Origin: Takashimella koratensis
Lineage: Eukaryota > Basidiomycota > Tremellomycetes > Trichosporonales > Tetragoniomycetaceae
Length of the DNA stretch: 64,000 nucleotides
Direction: 5' to 3'
Assembly: GCA_003116875.1 (NCBI GenBank)
Contig: BCKT01000008.1
Coordinates: forward strand, 1,262,322 to 1,326,321
Under the pieces are notes generated by a model. The model was not told where the DNA came from. It worked only from the letters and a program-made list of their open reading frames with translations, and did not search any database. Below, one piece after another: positions 53,302 to 64,000 of this stretch; the first letter of the stretch is position 1, and each line of letters starts with the position of its first letter. Both the position numbers and the translations under genes were made by a program.

Positions 53302-55917
53302 ATGTCACCTACCAGTCCGAGACACCAATCCTACCTGTACCAACCCGATCTCCCTCCTCCTGGCCCCACGTCACCTATCGAGATGCCTACAGCGACACCT
53401 CTCCTTATTCCTACCCCTCACCACAACGACAACCTCACCAACCGCATCCGCCCACCTTCACAAAGCGACCGATCATATCCACACCAGTCCTCACTCGAAT
53501 CCGACTCGACGCCTCTCCAAGCAATCGATGGCGGTCAACGTGAAGGCACAATGTCACCAGCAGATGATATCAAGCGGGGATGGCAGAACCAGCAGCAGAA
53601 CAGGGCAAGCTGGGTAGAGGAGAGAGATATTGTCCCCGAGCTTCAACACCAGTACGCGTCGCCGTACGACAACAGCTATCCGAATCCGGGTTTTGAAGAC
53701 CCCGCACCGTCTTACCCTCCTATCGCAGTCGAGGGTGACGCTCGATCTATCGGTCCGTGGGACTCGGCGTCTCAACGATCGTTTCCTCTTGGTCGCAAGG
53801 AGTCGGCCGTTCGCTACCAACCGTCCAACGCCGGGTTGAGCTACGTCGACCAAGACGGAGTTTACCATCACAGCAACGCTTCTCGACCACCGTCCGGTAT
53901 GGTATTGGACGAGGCGTCCCAAGGACTTCTTCCTTCAGCCGCTGGCATGGGTCACAACGCAGACCAATCTCTGGACTACGGGTACGACCATGATCTCTTC
54001 AACTCTACAAACACTCCTCGAAGCCTAGACAAGATGGAGTATATACCCGAGCAGGGGTATGGTGATCTCAACCCAGCCGAGAACCCGGGCGCGATGGCCA
54101 ACTATCGGGCGCAGAGCGGGATGGATCAGCTGTTGTTTGCGACGGGTCTGGATAGGCTGCTAGGTCTCTTCGGTGTAAACGCGGGCAAGTTCCCAGTGGA
54201 ACAGGCGATTGAGCGGAAGAGGAGAGGTCTTGGCGGTCAAAGGTACCCCGTAGCAGCGTGGGGGCTTGCGATAGGTAAGTGACAAGTTGAGATAACCAAG
54301 TGCTGACAACCTATTCGCTAGCCATGACCGCAGTGCTCATTGTGGAGCTGGTAACCAACTACCACTATCAAGGCACACCCATCGCCATTCATGTGAGTGT
54401 GACCGCTGAGACGTTTTGCTCTTGCTCACCTTTGTCAGCCCTCGTTCAACTACATGGTGAGCCCTGATGATTCGGCGATGGAAAGATGCTTACCTCAGAC
54501 GACAGATCGGGCCCTCGAGCGAAATCCTTGTCAATATCGGAGCCCGTTTTCCACCGTTCGTGAGCATGTGTTGAGCAAATCCTGACAACACAGGTGCATG
54601 AAATATGTGTCCGAGATTCCGCCGACTTTTGACCTTGCATGCTTGAACGATACCTCCAAGTAATTCTTCTCTTTCCTCTAGTGTATCGTGTCTGACTCAC
54701 GTCCACAGTCCACCTACCACGCAATGTACGGTTGAGCAGATCTGTGGTCACGGCGGGTGGTCTGGATCTACGCCTGATCGTAGGTACCCCGGCAACCGCC
54801 TCCGGCTTACAAGCAACAGAGTCCTGGAGATTCGTGCTCCCCATCTTTCTCCACGTCGGCATCGTCCATCTCCTCGTCAACATGATTGCCCAGATCACTG
54901 TCGGCGCCCAAATCGAGCGAGAAATGGGTACGTTCGCGTTACCTAGCAACATCAGATGACTGACAGCTGCATATCCCTCAGGAACTCTCCCGTTCTTGAT
55001 CGTGTACATGGCCGGCGGGATCTACGGTTTCGTTCTAGGTGGCAACTTTTCCCGAGTTGGTGTTCCAAGTGTAGGAGCGAGCGGTGCTCTCTTCGCAACG
55101 GTAAGTTTGGGCGACCTGAGAGATTATACCAGCTCTAATCATCTGTAGAATGCTTGCGTCTTGGTTGATCTTTTACTTCACTGGAAGTACGAAGAGCGCC
55201 CCAAGCTGAAGGTAAGCCCCGCACCGGAGGTGTTCCGACATCTCTGACCAAGTACTAGGCCTTCCTGCTAGCCGTCGAATTCCTCATCGGCATGGCCGTG
55301 GGGTACATGTGAGTTGGGGCGCTACTTTGACTAGACCATCAATTGACCATCGAAGCCCTAACGCCGTCGACGGTCTCGCCCACATCGGTGTACGTCCAAA
55401 TAGTCTTGTGTGATACTGGTGCTGACCCTCAACCCCACACACACACACAGGGCTTTGCCATGGGTCTCTTGACTGGAGTCATACTGTACCCCTCGATCAG
55501 CGAAACCAAGCGTCATCGGTACATTGTTTGGGGCTGTAGGATCGTCGCGATCCCTTTGATCATTGTTGCTTTTGTCCTAACGATCAAGAACTTTTGTGAG
55601 TCGTTAAAGGGTTGTTGACACCTCGATGCCAAGCTGATCGATGATACTTAGATACGGCCGATCCAGTATGTCACTAGCTTGCGGGCTGTATGGTTAGAAC
55701 TTTGGCTGATTACTTACGACAGAATGCGGCATGCGAATGGTGCAAGTACCTATCGTGTATCCCGACCTCATCCAACGAGAGGTGCACCGGCACGGTAAGA
55801 TCCTTCGGCCCTGCTTTGTTGACCATGGTGCTAATTCCTTCCAATCGGTTCCAGGGGATCACAACAACCACGGTGTCAACAAACTCCACCTCCACCCGAC
55901 GAGGCTGGGACCTTTGA
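53302..55917 (+). CDS. Rhomboid-family intramembrane serine protease with long cytosolic N-terminus
   Basis: The first exon (from 53302) encodes about 325 residues that are mostly disordered and rich in Pro, Ser, Tyr and Asp, typical of fungal plasma-membrane or Golgi rhomboids. The membrane domain follows through many short exons. A first helix MTAVLIVELVTNY leads into a loop with several Cys (CMKYVSEIP..., CTVEQICGHGGW), then WRFVLPIFLHVGIVHLLVNM with the HxxxN-type oxyanion residues. The catalytic serine sits in GASGALFA and the catalytic histidine in GLAHIGGFAMG. The C-terminus has a Cys-rich CEWCKYLSC segment and ends RRGWDL. All catalytic residues are present, so it should be active, in contrast to the SPP-like gene. 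The start could lie upstream if an extra 5' exon exists. Confidence 0.9.
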
Positions 55918-56581
55918 GCGTGCGTTGTCGTGTTTGTTTGTACGGGTCTTAGCGCCCGACTCACTCCCGATGTTTGTGCGCGCACAAGAACCCGTGGGTC
56001 TGTTGAGCCACCCATTCAACTTTGGCGCCTTCTCTTCACGCTGTTCGCGAATGATTCTCACTGGACAATGCAATGTCAATAGACAGATGGTGAAACATAG
56101 AGTTCAAACTCTAGCGCAGATGGTCTGCAAAGTCTTGGATGCATCTCTGAATTGGCTCCGGCCGTTACGCTCCGCTAGAGGTTGAACTCCAGTTTAGCGT
56201 TTCCTTCTTAAACCAACCGAGGGTAGACAGGTCCTGCGAAACGTGCCACGGGGGGCGCACGACTCCCTTGATGGACCCTGTGCCTGAGGCAGCGACGTCA
56301 GATATTAATCTATTAATTTACGATAGAGAAGCAGAGCGAAAAGCTTAAATGCGCGCGAGTTTCAGGTTCCTGGATGCTATTTTTCACCTTGGCGCGCGAT
56401 CTCGCGACCCTTGCTCTGACCGCAGTCGCCTGATCTCGCAGGAAACTACACATGCAGCCCCTACGAGTGCGCACACGATGTCTTAAACTCATAAAGACTC
56501 CATATCACCGTTGTCCCATCTCTCCTCTTCACCATCTCTCTTTTTCGCATACCCAGTCGCGCACTGTCATCGGGATCAAAG
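55918..56581. other. Intergenic region with a long inverted repeat
   Basis: No gene is supported. An inverted repeat with 17-nt arms occurs at 56100-56116 and 56173-56189 (16 of 17 positions complementary), enclosing 56 bases. The segment from 56298 to 56360 is locally AT-rich. Confidence 0.5.
56100..56189. repeat. Inverted repeat, 17-nt arms around a 56-nt loop
   Basis: The left arm GAGTTCAAACTCTAGCG and the right arm CGCTAGAGGTTGAACTC are reverse complements except at one position. The arms flank a GC-rich loop. It could be a structured RNA element, a 3' hairpin or a remnant of a tiny miniature element. I cannot tell from one copy. Confidence 0.8.
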
Positions 56582-59075
56582 ATGCTGCCGACCTCTCTAG
56601 ACCACTCCAAAGAAGGGAAGGGACCCGATTCGGTCCCTCTCCTCTTGGGCGATGACACCTTCACTTTCACCACCAGACCTCGGTCTCGGTCGATCTTCGC
56701 GATGGGGTGAGTCTGTGGGCTCTGCTCGCTTGAACCTTGGGATTCCAACCTTTCGCGTTGGAACATCGAGCAGTGCCACCCCCCTCGTGGCTGCCATTGC
56801 TAACTTGCTCAAACGTGTATTCCTACAGGACGCGACGATATCGGTGGATCATCTTTGTGCTTCTTCTCACCCTCTTCCTCGTCATCTCCGCTGCCATCAA
56901 CCCAAAATCATTGCTGGGGCTACGAGGAGGTGCTCTGCTTGACGAAGACGACCGACTTCGCCTCGACCGGTATGCACGCGTTCGAGCATTGCAGGAGATG
57001 GAGGACTCGTGGTACGAGACCAAGTACGTGGGCCCTGTGCCTTCCGATGTGTGCATATCGACTGATAATGATCATCAGTGGCTTCAAACAGGCAAGGGAG
57101 CGTAACACGAAAACACTAGAGCGCCTGGCTACTTGTCTTTGGGAAGACTCGTGCGGACCAGGTGAAACGACTGTTATTCTTCTCGGATCCATGCATTACG
57201 GTACGTAAATGTTCTTGTCATGCACGATGGTAGCTCATTGTTCGATCACAGGCAACTCGGAGTACGGCGGTGTCAGCGGAGAAGATATCTGGTAAGCAAT
57301 CGACGCGCTCTCGATCATGTGGTCTCAACGCTGAGCTATAATCCATACATTAGGGCACTTTCTACCATCGAGATCTTCGCTACCGAAAACTACACCATGC
57401 TCTATTCGTACGGCCACGCCGAGACGCTTCTTCACTACCAACACCTGCACGACATGGTCCCTCTCGCGCTTATGGACGCATTGAATATTGAAAAGTGCAT
57501 GCAGTCCAACGAGACGAGCTACCAGGAAGTCGCAGATGACGGGGTCACCGCGGACTGGCAAAGACAAGGCCACCGAAAGTGCGCAAAGACCGATGACTTC
57601 CCCGAAGGCATTCCACTGTGGAAGACACACGCGCTGCATTTCTGGAGGGGGAAGGCTCATCCCCTTGGTGAGCAGTGGACTCTCGCTCCTGAGGACTATA
57701 CGGACGAGCTCGGCCCCAATGAAATCCCGAATTACTTCCTAGGTGAGCCGCAGCGGTTACTCTTTTAATACGAGTACTGACTCAATGTTATCAGGGTATC
57801 AAATCGAAACGCATTGTTTGAAGGCACCGTACTTCCCGGCGGCGGAACGAGAGCACCGAGGTCTCGTCCTGGCCAAAGAGCTGCGATACTTTACCGAGGA
57901 GTCAAACGTATTCTACCACCTGCTCAATCCAGCCGCTGAGCAGGTCGCTCCTGGGATCAACCCTTCAACGGGCGGGACGGTTCCTTTCGAAATGATTTCG
58001 ACGGTCGGACGCTCGGCCAAGGACGGGCACCCGGACGAGATCGACGAACCTGGAGTCAGGGTAATTGGTCGCTTGCCAAGGGAGGAATGGCTCGAGGCGT
58101 TGTCCAAGGGCAAGATGCTGGTGAGTACATTGTATCGGGTAGTTTCAAGGACACTTGCTAACCGGTTCCTTCTTAGGTCGGCGTTGGACAACCTCCTTTG
58201 TCGCCTTCGCGTGAGTTGGAAGCCTTTGACCCTGACAAGGTATACAGACTTGCTGACTGATTCTGTCGTAATCACAGCCTACGGTGCTCTATGCAACGGT
58301 ATGTCGGAATGCCTGACTGGGTGGATATGTACTGACAGATCCTCTCTTAGGCGTGCCATTCATCAACCCGTATGTTTCACCTATCCTTATGTTACAATCA
58401 ACCACACGAATCTGATCGCTAAAGCTCCACAGAATCCTGGAATGGGACCATGAAAACCCGACAGACCGTAAGAAATGGAATGCACAACACAACGCCCTTC
58501 GACAATACGACGCTCCTTACGTCTACCATGTGGTGAGTTTCCATTGTCTCGTAGCGTGGGGGACCCAACATCCGACGCTCATAGGCTGACATGGTGGATT
58601 CAGTACAAGGGAGACGAAGAAGGGCTCGCGCAAGCGATGCAGAGCGCAGTAGATAACCCCATTGACCGGTGGATCCGTGAGTAACTCATTCGAAAATCTC
58701 TGCCTAGATTCATCATGGTGACTGTCCTCATTAGCTCCTCACATGCGCTTCGAGACCGTTAAGGAGAGGCACATGAAGCTCATCACCAACGACTGGAAGG
58801 CAATGGCCGAGGCTTACGTCGCTGAGAACTATGCCGAGGGCGAGGTGAGTTGCACAACCCTTTCCGTTTCAGCTTTGAGCTGACCTGTGTGTCCAGTACC
58901 GTTGGGCCATGTAGCCTGGCGACCACCGGCTTTGAAGCGTTCATCGCCATTTGTAGCTCCATTCCATTTGACTGTATTAGATCGACCCCGCCGCCGCCTT
59001 TCTGTTTCGTTCCCCTTCGCTCGGTTTCAGGGACATTATCATGACCGATGCATTTCAAGAGACATGTACACTTAG
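56582..59075 (+). CDS. GT18-like (MGAT5-type) N-acetylglucosaminyltransferase, type II membrane protein
   Basis: The first exon (MLPTSLDHSKEGKGP...) joins at the intron after SIFAMG to TRRYRWIIFVLLLTLFLVISA, a single signal-anchor helix as in Golgi glycosyltransferases. The lumenal part, built from many short exons, has SCGPGETTVILLGSMHYG, HFWRGKAHPLGEQW and NYFLGYQIE. It then has RVIGRLPREEWLEALSKGKMLVGVGQPPLSPSPYGALCNGVPFINPI and YDAPYVYHV. The PPLSPSPYxALCxGVPFINP block is the most conserved part of GT18 enzymes of the MGAT5 type and fixes the family. These add beta-1,6-GlcNAc to N-glycan mannose in animals; fungal members are little studied. The final exon, ending RDMYT, is joined through a weakly supported intron and is the least certain part. 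Confidence 0.75.
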
Positions 59076-59129
59076 ATGAATATCGTAATCAGGCCCAGTG
59101 GAAATCAAAGAAAAAAGGGGTTCATAACT

Positions 59130-61675
59130 TTACTTGACAGCCACAAACAGATCCGAATCTGGTCCTAACAACCATTCGCCCATAAACCACTCTTGTGATT
59201 CGAGAGCTTGTGATGCTGTTACGCCAAACGGAGCAAACGTCTCGGAATGGATGGCTTGAGAATCCTGAGTAGTGAGATCTAGCAACCATTCGGATCGGAA
59301 CGATTTGAGGACGTCCAGAGCGGAATTTGCACTTGTCCATGTTTGTCCTAAAGACTGTCAGCTCAGCTTTGAACAGCCGTTGAGAAAAACCAGCTCACCC
59401 AATCGTCCCATCAGTCTCAGCTGCAAGCTGTCAGTACGAGATCGATGCTACAAATCCGACGACTCACACATTCCTCCAAACGGTCCAAGCTGGACTGGTA
59501 CACTTCCCCTTCACCCTGTTCCCCGACGGCTTGTAAGAGGAAGATCGTGGATGCCCCGAAGATCACTTGAACTGGCCACATGGTCAGCGCGACTTTGCTT
59601 CCGAGACAGGCATCACCCACTCAGAGTCATCGGACCATGATGCACGCCATGAAGCTCATCAAATAACTGCAAAGCGTCAACTAGCCTGACCAGTCCACGA
59701 CGCACCTTCAACAGCCGAAGGATGGCTGACGCCGCATTGTTACATCGAGAAGAAAGAGTCGGGTCCGCCCCGGCGCCAGTTCGGTAGAACGGGCGGTAAA
59801 CGTAAACCACGACCAGCTGGTAGAACATGTGCAGGAGGAGTACGTGGGGTAGCGGGATGGTTTCCGGGTCCTGTAGTGGTAGGTTCTTATGCCAGGATGA
59901 CAGTCGCCGTAACAGAGTCGGTGGTACGCTGGTTCGGGGGCTGGCATCGCTCTTCACGGAATATCTGCATAGGTGTTAGTATGGCCGGCCACACGTCTGA
60001 AGCCTACAGAACGTCGACCACGGAACGTAGGATCAGACCCAGTCGGGTAGTCCAGTGAAGCACAGTCGAACGCATGCTCGGCAAACCCGATAGCTTCAGA
60101 AGGTTGGGAGACGCAGTGGCGATCATAGAGGGGGGTAAAGTCCATGGCTGACAGTCGGCATCCCGGTCGATGATGGGCAGGGGCATCTCGGATGATTCAG
60201 GCAGCATCGGGGCTCGACCAGTCGCGATGGCTCGAAGCTAGGGTGTTCAGCTTAGTGCATGGGTAATGACTCACCACATCTTGCAAGTAGATTGTCCAAA
60301 AGGCTGCGTCACGAGCGTTGCGCTCGTCCGAGGCCATTTGCCCTTGCTTCACATACGCGTCGGACTAACAGGAGAACGTCAGTTGAGGGTGCGCCTTGTG
60401 ACCCACGTTGAGGTTGAGGCCGAGCTGATTCGCGTCAATATCACACCCAGCAAACGACAAATGGCGGTACTCACCGATTGAACTCCGGCAAAAGCCATTC
60501 CAAAGTACAAGTACCCAACCTCCCGGTCAAGTTATGACATCTGGCAAGTCAGGCGTATGCTCCAGCTGGGTCAACTCACGTAGACAATAAGTTGAGAGCC
60601 CGGAGCGAGCTAACCGACAGACTGGAGCATTCAATTCGGATGAGTCGAAAACAGTCGTCCCAGAACGTGACCCATATATCGGATGCCACCTTGATAGATG
60701 AGTGTTGCAGGCAAAGGCCGAGGAAAAGTACTGTGTAATGGAGCAGTGGAGAATATCCAACCGTGCGTCGATTGGGCGCATAGAGAGGGGGAACGGCTTG
60801 GCTGCACGGTCTCATGTCACGGTAAAACATGGGCATGTCGACGACCACGCACCAAGGGCCGTAGTAGGACGCAAAAGTCGCCAGGGCTTCGTCGTGTGAT
60901 ACTCGGTCGATGACGAGGCCCGGGGGAAGATTACGTCTCCAGTCGGTCGAGTCTTCGATTGGAGTGCCGGGCGGGAGTGTTTGGCGAGGGACGATGGATG
61001 CGGCCGTTCCGTTGCCATACTGCCCGCTACCATGAGTCCAGATGGATGTTGGTCCAAAATGAATCAACGGCCCATCACCTCGTCTCTTCGTGAACGTCAG
61101 TGAGTGTGCAAGAAACTTCAGAGTATACTCACAATCAAACGATCAACATGGCAGGCCACGCCCTCCTTTTCAGCAGTTTCGTCGTTTCGCTCATCTCCGA
61201 TGGTCTCCGAAGTCGGCGACGGGGTATCCTCAAGAGCCTCTTCCTCGTCCAATGACGTTATACTGGTCAGTATCGGTAGTTGAGTGAGGACAGGCGTTGT
61301 CGGGGCATACTGCAGCGCAAGCTGCGAGCCCAAAGGCGGCTGAAACAGTTGATCCACCGCCTTGTCGCGAGCCGACAGCATGTTCTCCAGCAATGTTACT
61401 CGGGTGCGAAGGTCATTCATATTGCTATTCGACCTGTCGTTTGTGAGCCTTGGACAGTACATCTCACCTACTTTCTCCGGTCTTCCTCCTGGTAGGTGCA
61501 AGCCCACCCCCGCTGCTTGCATGTCGCGCAGACCGGCTGGAATCCATCACAGCGAATACGCCTAAAGAGAGAGCGTCAGTTCAAGCGATACCTTTCCAGC
61601 TCACCTCTTTCGACAACGATCACAAGCTCTGGTGATGTGCGAGACCTGTCGAGCAGTCCGAGTAGGTCCAGCCAT
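59130..61675 (-). CDS. Zn2Cys6 fungal-specific transcription factor
   Basis: Minus strand, start at 61675 (MAGPTRTARQVSHIT). The zinc cluster is CDRC, RKRRIRC, then CATC and KQRGWAC, all six cysteines present, interrupted by one intron. A short coiled-coil-like LRTRVTLLENMLSAR follows, as expected for a dimerising linker. The central part carries the fungal TF homology region (ALATFASYYGPWCVVVDMPMF, later LSPQ/HVLLLHMFYQLVVVYVYRPFY). The C-terminus ends ESQEWFMGEWLLGPDSDLFVAVK, with TAA at 59130-59132. It lies in tandem with the MFS transporter at the right edge, which may be its target, but no site array is evident in between. Confidence 0.86.
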
Positions 61676-62082
61676 GCTCGACTGCCCTCCGTTCGAGTCA
61701 CTGCCCATTGATGTCGACGACAAGGGTAATGGGACAAACGACCAGGAGGAAGGAGCCTAACAAAGTCCTTATCTTTCCCACGATTATTCAGGGTAGCCAT
61801 TCAGTCCGCTCAAACGGAAACCTCTTGCATTTCAGTTGTTTCTAAACGCAGTCCTCGAACCGAAAAGTGGCCCGAAAGCCGGCCGGCTCAACTGTCAAAC
61901 CTGCTAAATCTCATTGGAAGGGGAGAAGGGAACTACAACTGGGACCCGCCGACTAGTGGCGAATGCCCGACAACTTTCCAAGGTCTTCTATCAACGTGAA
62001 TTTAAACTCTTCTTGTGCCTTCCATGTGTTCGTGGTTATGTCTTCTCTAATAAGTGTAGCGGAAGAAGGGGTTCTGGAATTG

Positions 62083-64000
62083 TCAGCGAAGGATCTTGAC
62101 CATATGTCTCACTTCTTTGTCCGTGAGATCCTTCCACTCCTCTCCGACACCGTCGACCGAGTCGGGGTGCGCCTCTTCCCACTCTCGCTGTTGAATCTCC
62201 TTCTTCTTATTATCACGGTAGCACAGGTATCCGTATAGCAAGATGAGAAGGATAGAAACGCAGTAGCCGACAAGCATGACGATGATTGCCGTCGGGTAGC
62301 CAGGTGCCTCAGATCCCAAGAAAGTCTGCGGGGCGATGAGGTTGCCGACACAGTAGCCAATGTATGTGATACCAAAGACAACGATTTTTTTGCTCATACC
62401 AGCGACGTTGACGTAAAGGATGCACGCACCCCTGAGCCGATTCAGCGCGTCACTCATAGCCCGCCGCGTTCACTTACATCGTAATGTATGGAGCCCAGTA
62501 AACGTAGAGAATGAAGAGAGCAGCGAGAGAACCACCCTTGTTCGTACGAGGAATGACGTGAAGCATGATGACAGCGGCAAGACAGACTGAGAATGTCAGT
62601 CTTAACATTATCAATGATGAGACTGTACTGGACTCACTCAAAATGGACGCAATAGTGCAAAGAAGAGGCTGTCGAGTCTTTTGAGCAAGCTTGGCGAAGA
62701 CCAAAGATGCAACCCAAGAGATAACACCGGTAGGGATAGCAAGAAGCGTCGTCTGCTTAACTGTGTAACCGAGAGAGTTGACGATAAGACTGTTGAACCC
62801 GATCAAGCCACCGTTCGGGATGTTGAGAGTGACATTCTGAAAACATTAGTTGGGGATCTCAGTATCGACAACTTTACACTCACGATCAGGAAGATCAACC
62901 AAGTTTTGATGTCGAGAAGACCCTCGATAACTTGCGACTTCTTGAGCTTGTGGTTCATCATGCCGGTGTTATTTTTTGCGATACGGCGAACAGCGATAAC
63001 TCTTTCGCGCTTGTTCTTTAATCGCAGTTAGCCCTACGTAGACCGATTTTTGTTTTGAAGTGCAACTTACCATCCACCAAGCGGTAGTTGGGGAGCTCGG
63101 CAAGAAGATCAGGCCAAGGGTTCCGACTGTGATACTAAAGAAACCCATGACAACAAAGACCAATCGCCAACGAGAGAGGGGTCCTGGGGTGTAGAACTGC
63201 ATGCCGAAGCTACGCGAAATCAGCCTCAGCCTCGGCTCGCCCTTGAATCCACTTACCTCAACAACCCGTTAACCACCGACGAAAGCGTGCTGAACGCCAC
63301 GGCGGTACGCCACCCCTGCTCGCTCTTCTTCCAGTACATTGCGATCTGAGCTCAGCGATAGTTCTTTCCAATTTGACTCACCAAAAGACCACCAGCGCTG
63401 TGGCCGACGCCTTCAAACATGCCCAACACAAAACGTGTAGCTAGCAGTCCCCCGGCCTGTGCATGTTGTCAGTGAAGCTGGTTTGGGGGTGGATCAGACG
63501 TGCTACCCTACATTTTTCACACCAGACATTCCGAAAATCGTAACGCCATAGAAAAAGACATTTGCACAGTAGATCTTGGCAATTGGGAACCTTTGGCATA
63601 GCCAGGACTCAGGGAAAACCATGAGGATACAGCCAAAGTAAACTGAGGATAACAGTCGGATGAGAGTCAGTCGAAGTCACTTCTCGAATCATATTTAGAA
63701 TCCTCGCATAGTCCTTGCCCACGAGCCATCCCACTCACTGATTGAATTGGCCCAAGAGTAATCGTTGGCCGTGAGGTTGAGATCGGTCTTCAAACCGAAG
63801 GTGACGGCGGTACCAATGAGAACCTTATCGGTACCTGACATGAGCCTGTAGAGGATGAGCATGCAGTGGTTATGCTGCTTTGGCCAAGCTCGGGACCTAC
63901 GAAGAGAAGAAGATGAGGGGCAGAACGATTCGGTCGAGCTGCGAATCGTCAGCGTTCGTTTCGGGCGAATGGTGATCGACCTTACCTTGCGCCTGACGGC
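62083..64000 (-). CDS. MFS transporter, anion:cation symporter (Dal5-like) family, 5' end beyond the window
   Basis: The gene reads leftwards from beyond 64000 to a TGA at 62083-62085; the start codon and first helix are outside or at the edge. Visible blocks are LDRIVLPLIFF, DYSWANSIFYFGCILMVFPESWL, then ATRFVLGMFEGVGHSAGGLLIAMYW and GWRTAVAFST. The central WRLVFVVMGFFSITVGTLGLIFLPSSPTTAWW follows, with VNVTLNIPNGGLIGFNSLIV in the second half. Its hydrophilic tail has DSVDGVGEEWKDLTDKEVRHM. This tail and GWRTAVAF-type motifs match allantoate/pantothenate-type carriers. Many introns interrupt it. It is similar to the permease at 10470 but clearly a separate, diverged member. Confidence 0.87.

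Noticed and set aside
1..64000. tRNA, rRNA, CRISPR, insertion-sequence or retroelement signatures
   Set aside because: I looked for B-box-like GGTTCGA sequences, rRNA cores, regular direct repeats with spacers, and reverse transcriptase or transposase motifs in the gaps. None was convincing.

Overview
This is nuclear DNA from a basidiomycete fungus, most like a Tremellomycete yeast (Cryptococcus/Trichosporon relatives). Almost every gene is broken by short introns of about 35-100 nt with GTGAGT-type donors and CTGAC/CTAAC branch points a few bases before the AG. Intergenic spaces are short, coding third positions are GC-rich, and promoters carry CT-rich tracts or TATA boxes. I support 27 protein-coding loci (one truncated at the right edge, one frame-disrupted) and no RNA gene. 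Exon joins were worked out by eye from splice signals and reading frame.

Left arm (1-12.3 kb): a zuotin chaperone and an F-box-like protein, then a compact four-gene catabolic-looking cluster. The cluster holds a RidA imine deaminase, a Zn2Cys6 regulator, a 2-oxoglutarate/Fe(II) dioxygenase and an organic-acid-type MFS permease. Both of its bidirectional promoters contain a CGG-N5-CGG element with consensus CGGATGCTCGG, the kind of site a Zn2Cys6 protein binds, so the cluster is probably self-regulated.

Centre-left (12.5-31.5 kb): a sugar transporter divergent from a GH38 alpha-mannosidase; a second Zn2Cys6 regulator facing a drug:H+ antiporter-type MFS pump; a DUF1348 protein; a fumarylacetoacetase-family enzyme; and an intronless nucleoside hydrolase. 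These are followed by a multi-pass membrane protein that matches signal peptide peptidase along its length but lacks both catalytic aspartates.

Centre-right (31.5-50.7 kb): a 2.6-kb gene-poor stretch leads into a secreted GH128 glucanase-like protein, then a large low-complexity/coiled-coil protein and an Mpv17/PMP22 membrane protein. Next is an accessory-looking patch (43.6-48.3 kb) of four same-strand, single-exon small genes. They look like highly diverged paralogues of one undescribed family, and the first has a disrupted reading frame.

Right arm (48.4-64 kb): malic enzyme, an intronless ribulokinase-like FGGY kinase of bacterial appearance, an active rhomboid protease, a GT18-like glycosyltransferase, a third Zn2Cys6 regulator, and a third MFS transporter cut by the window end.

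The best leads are the small-protein tandem family, the predicted dead signal-peptide-peptidase homologue, the CGG-N5-CGG regulon, and the intronless bacterial-type kinase.
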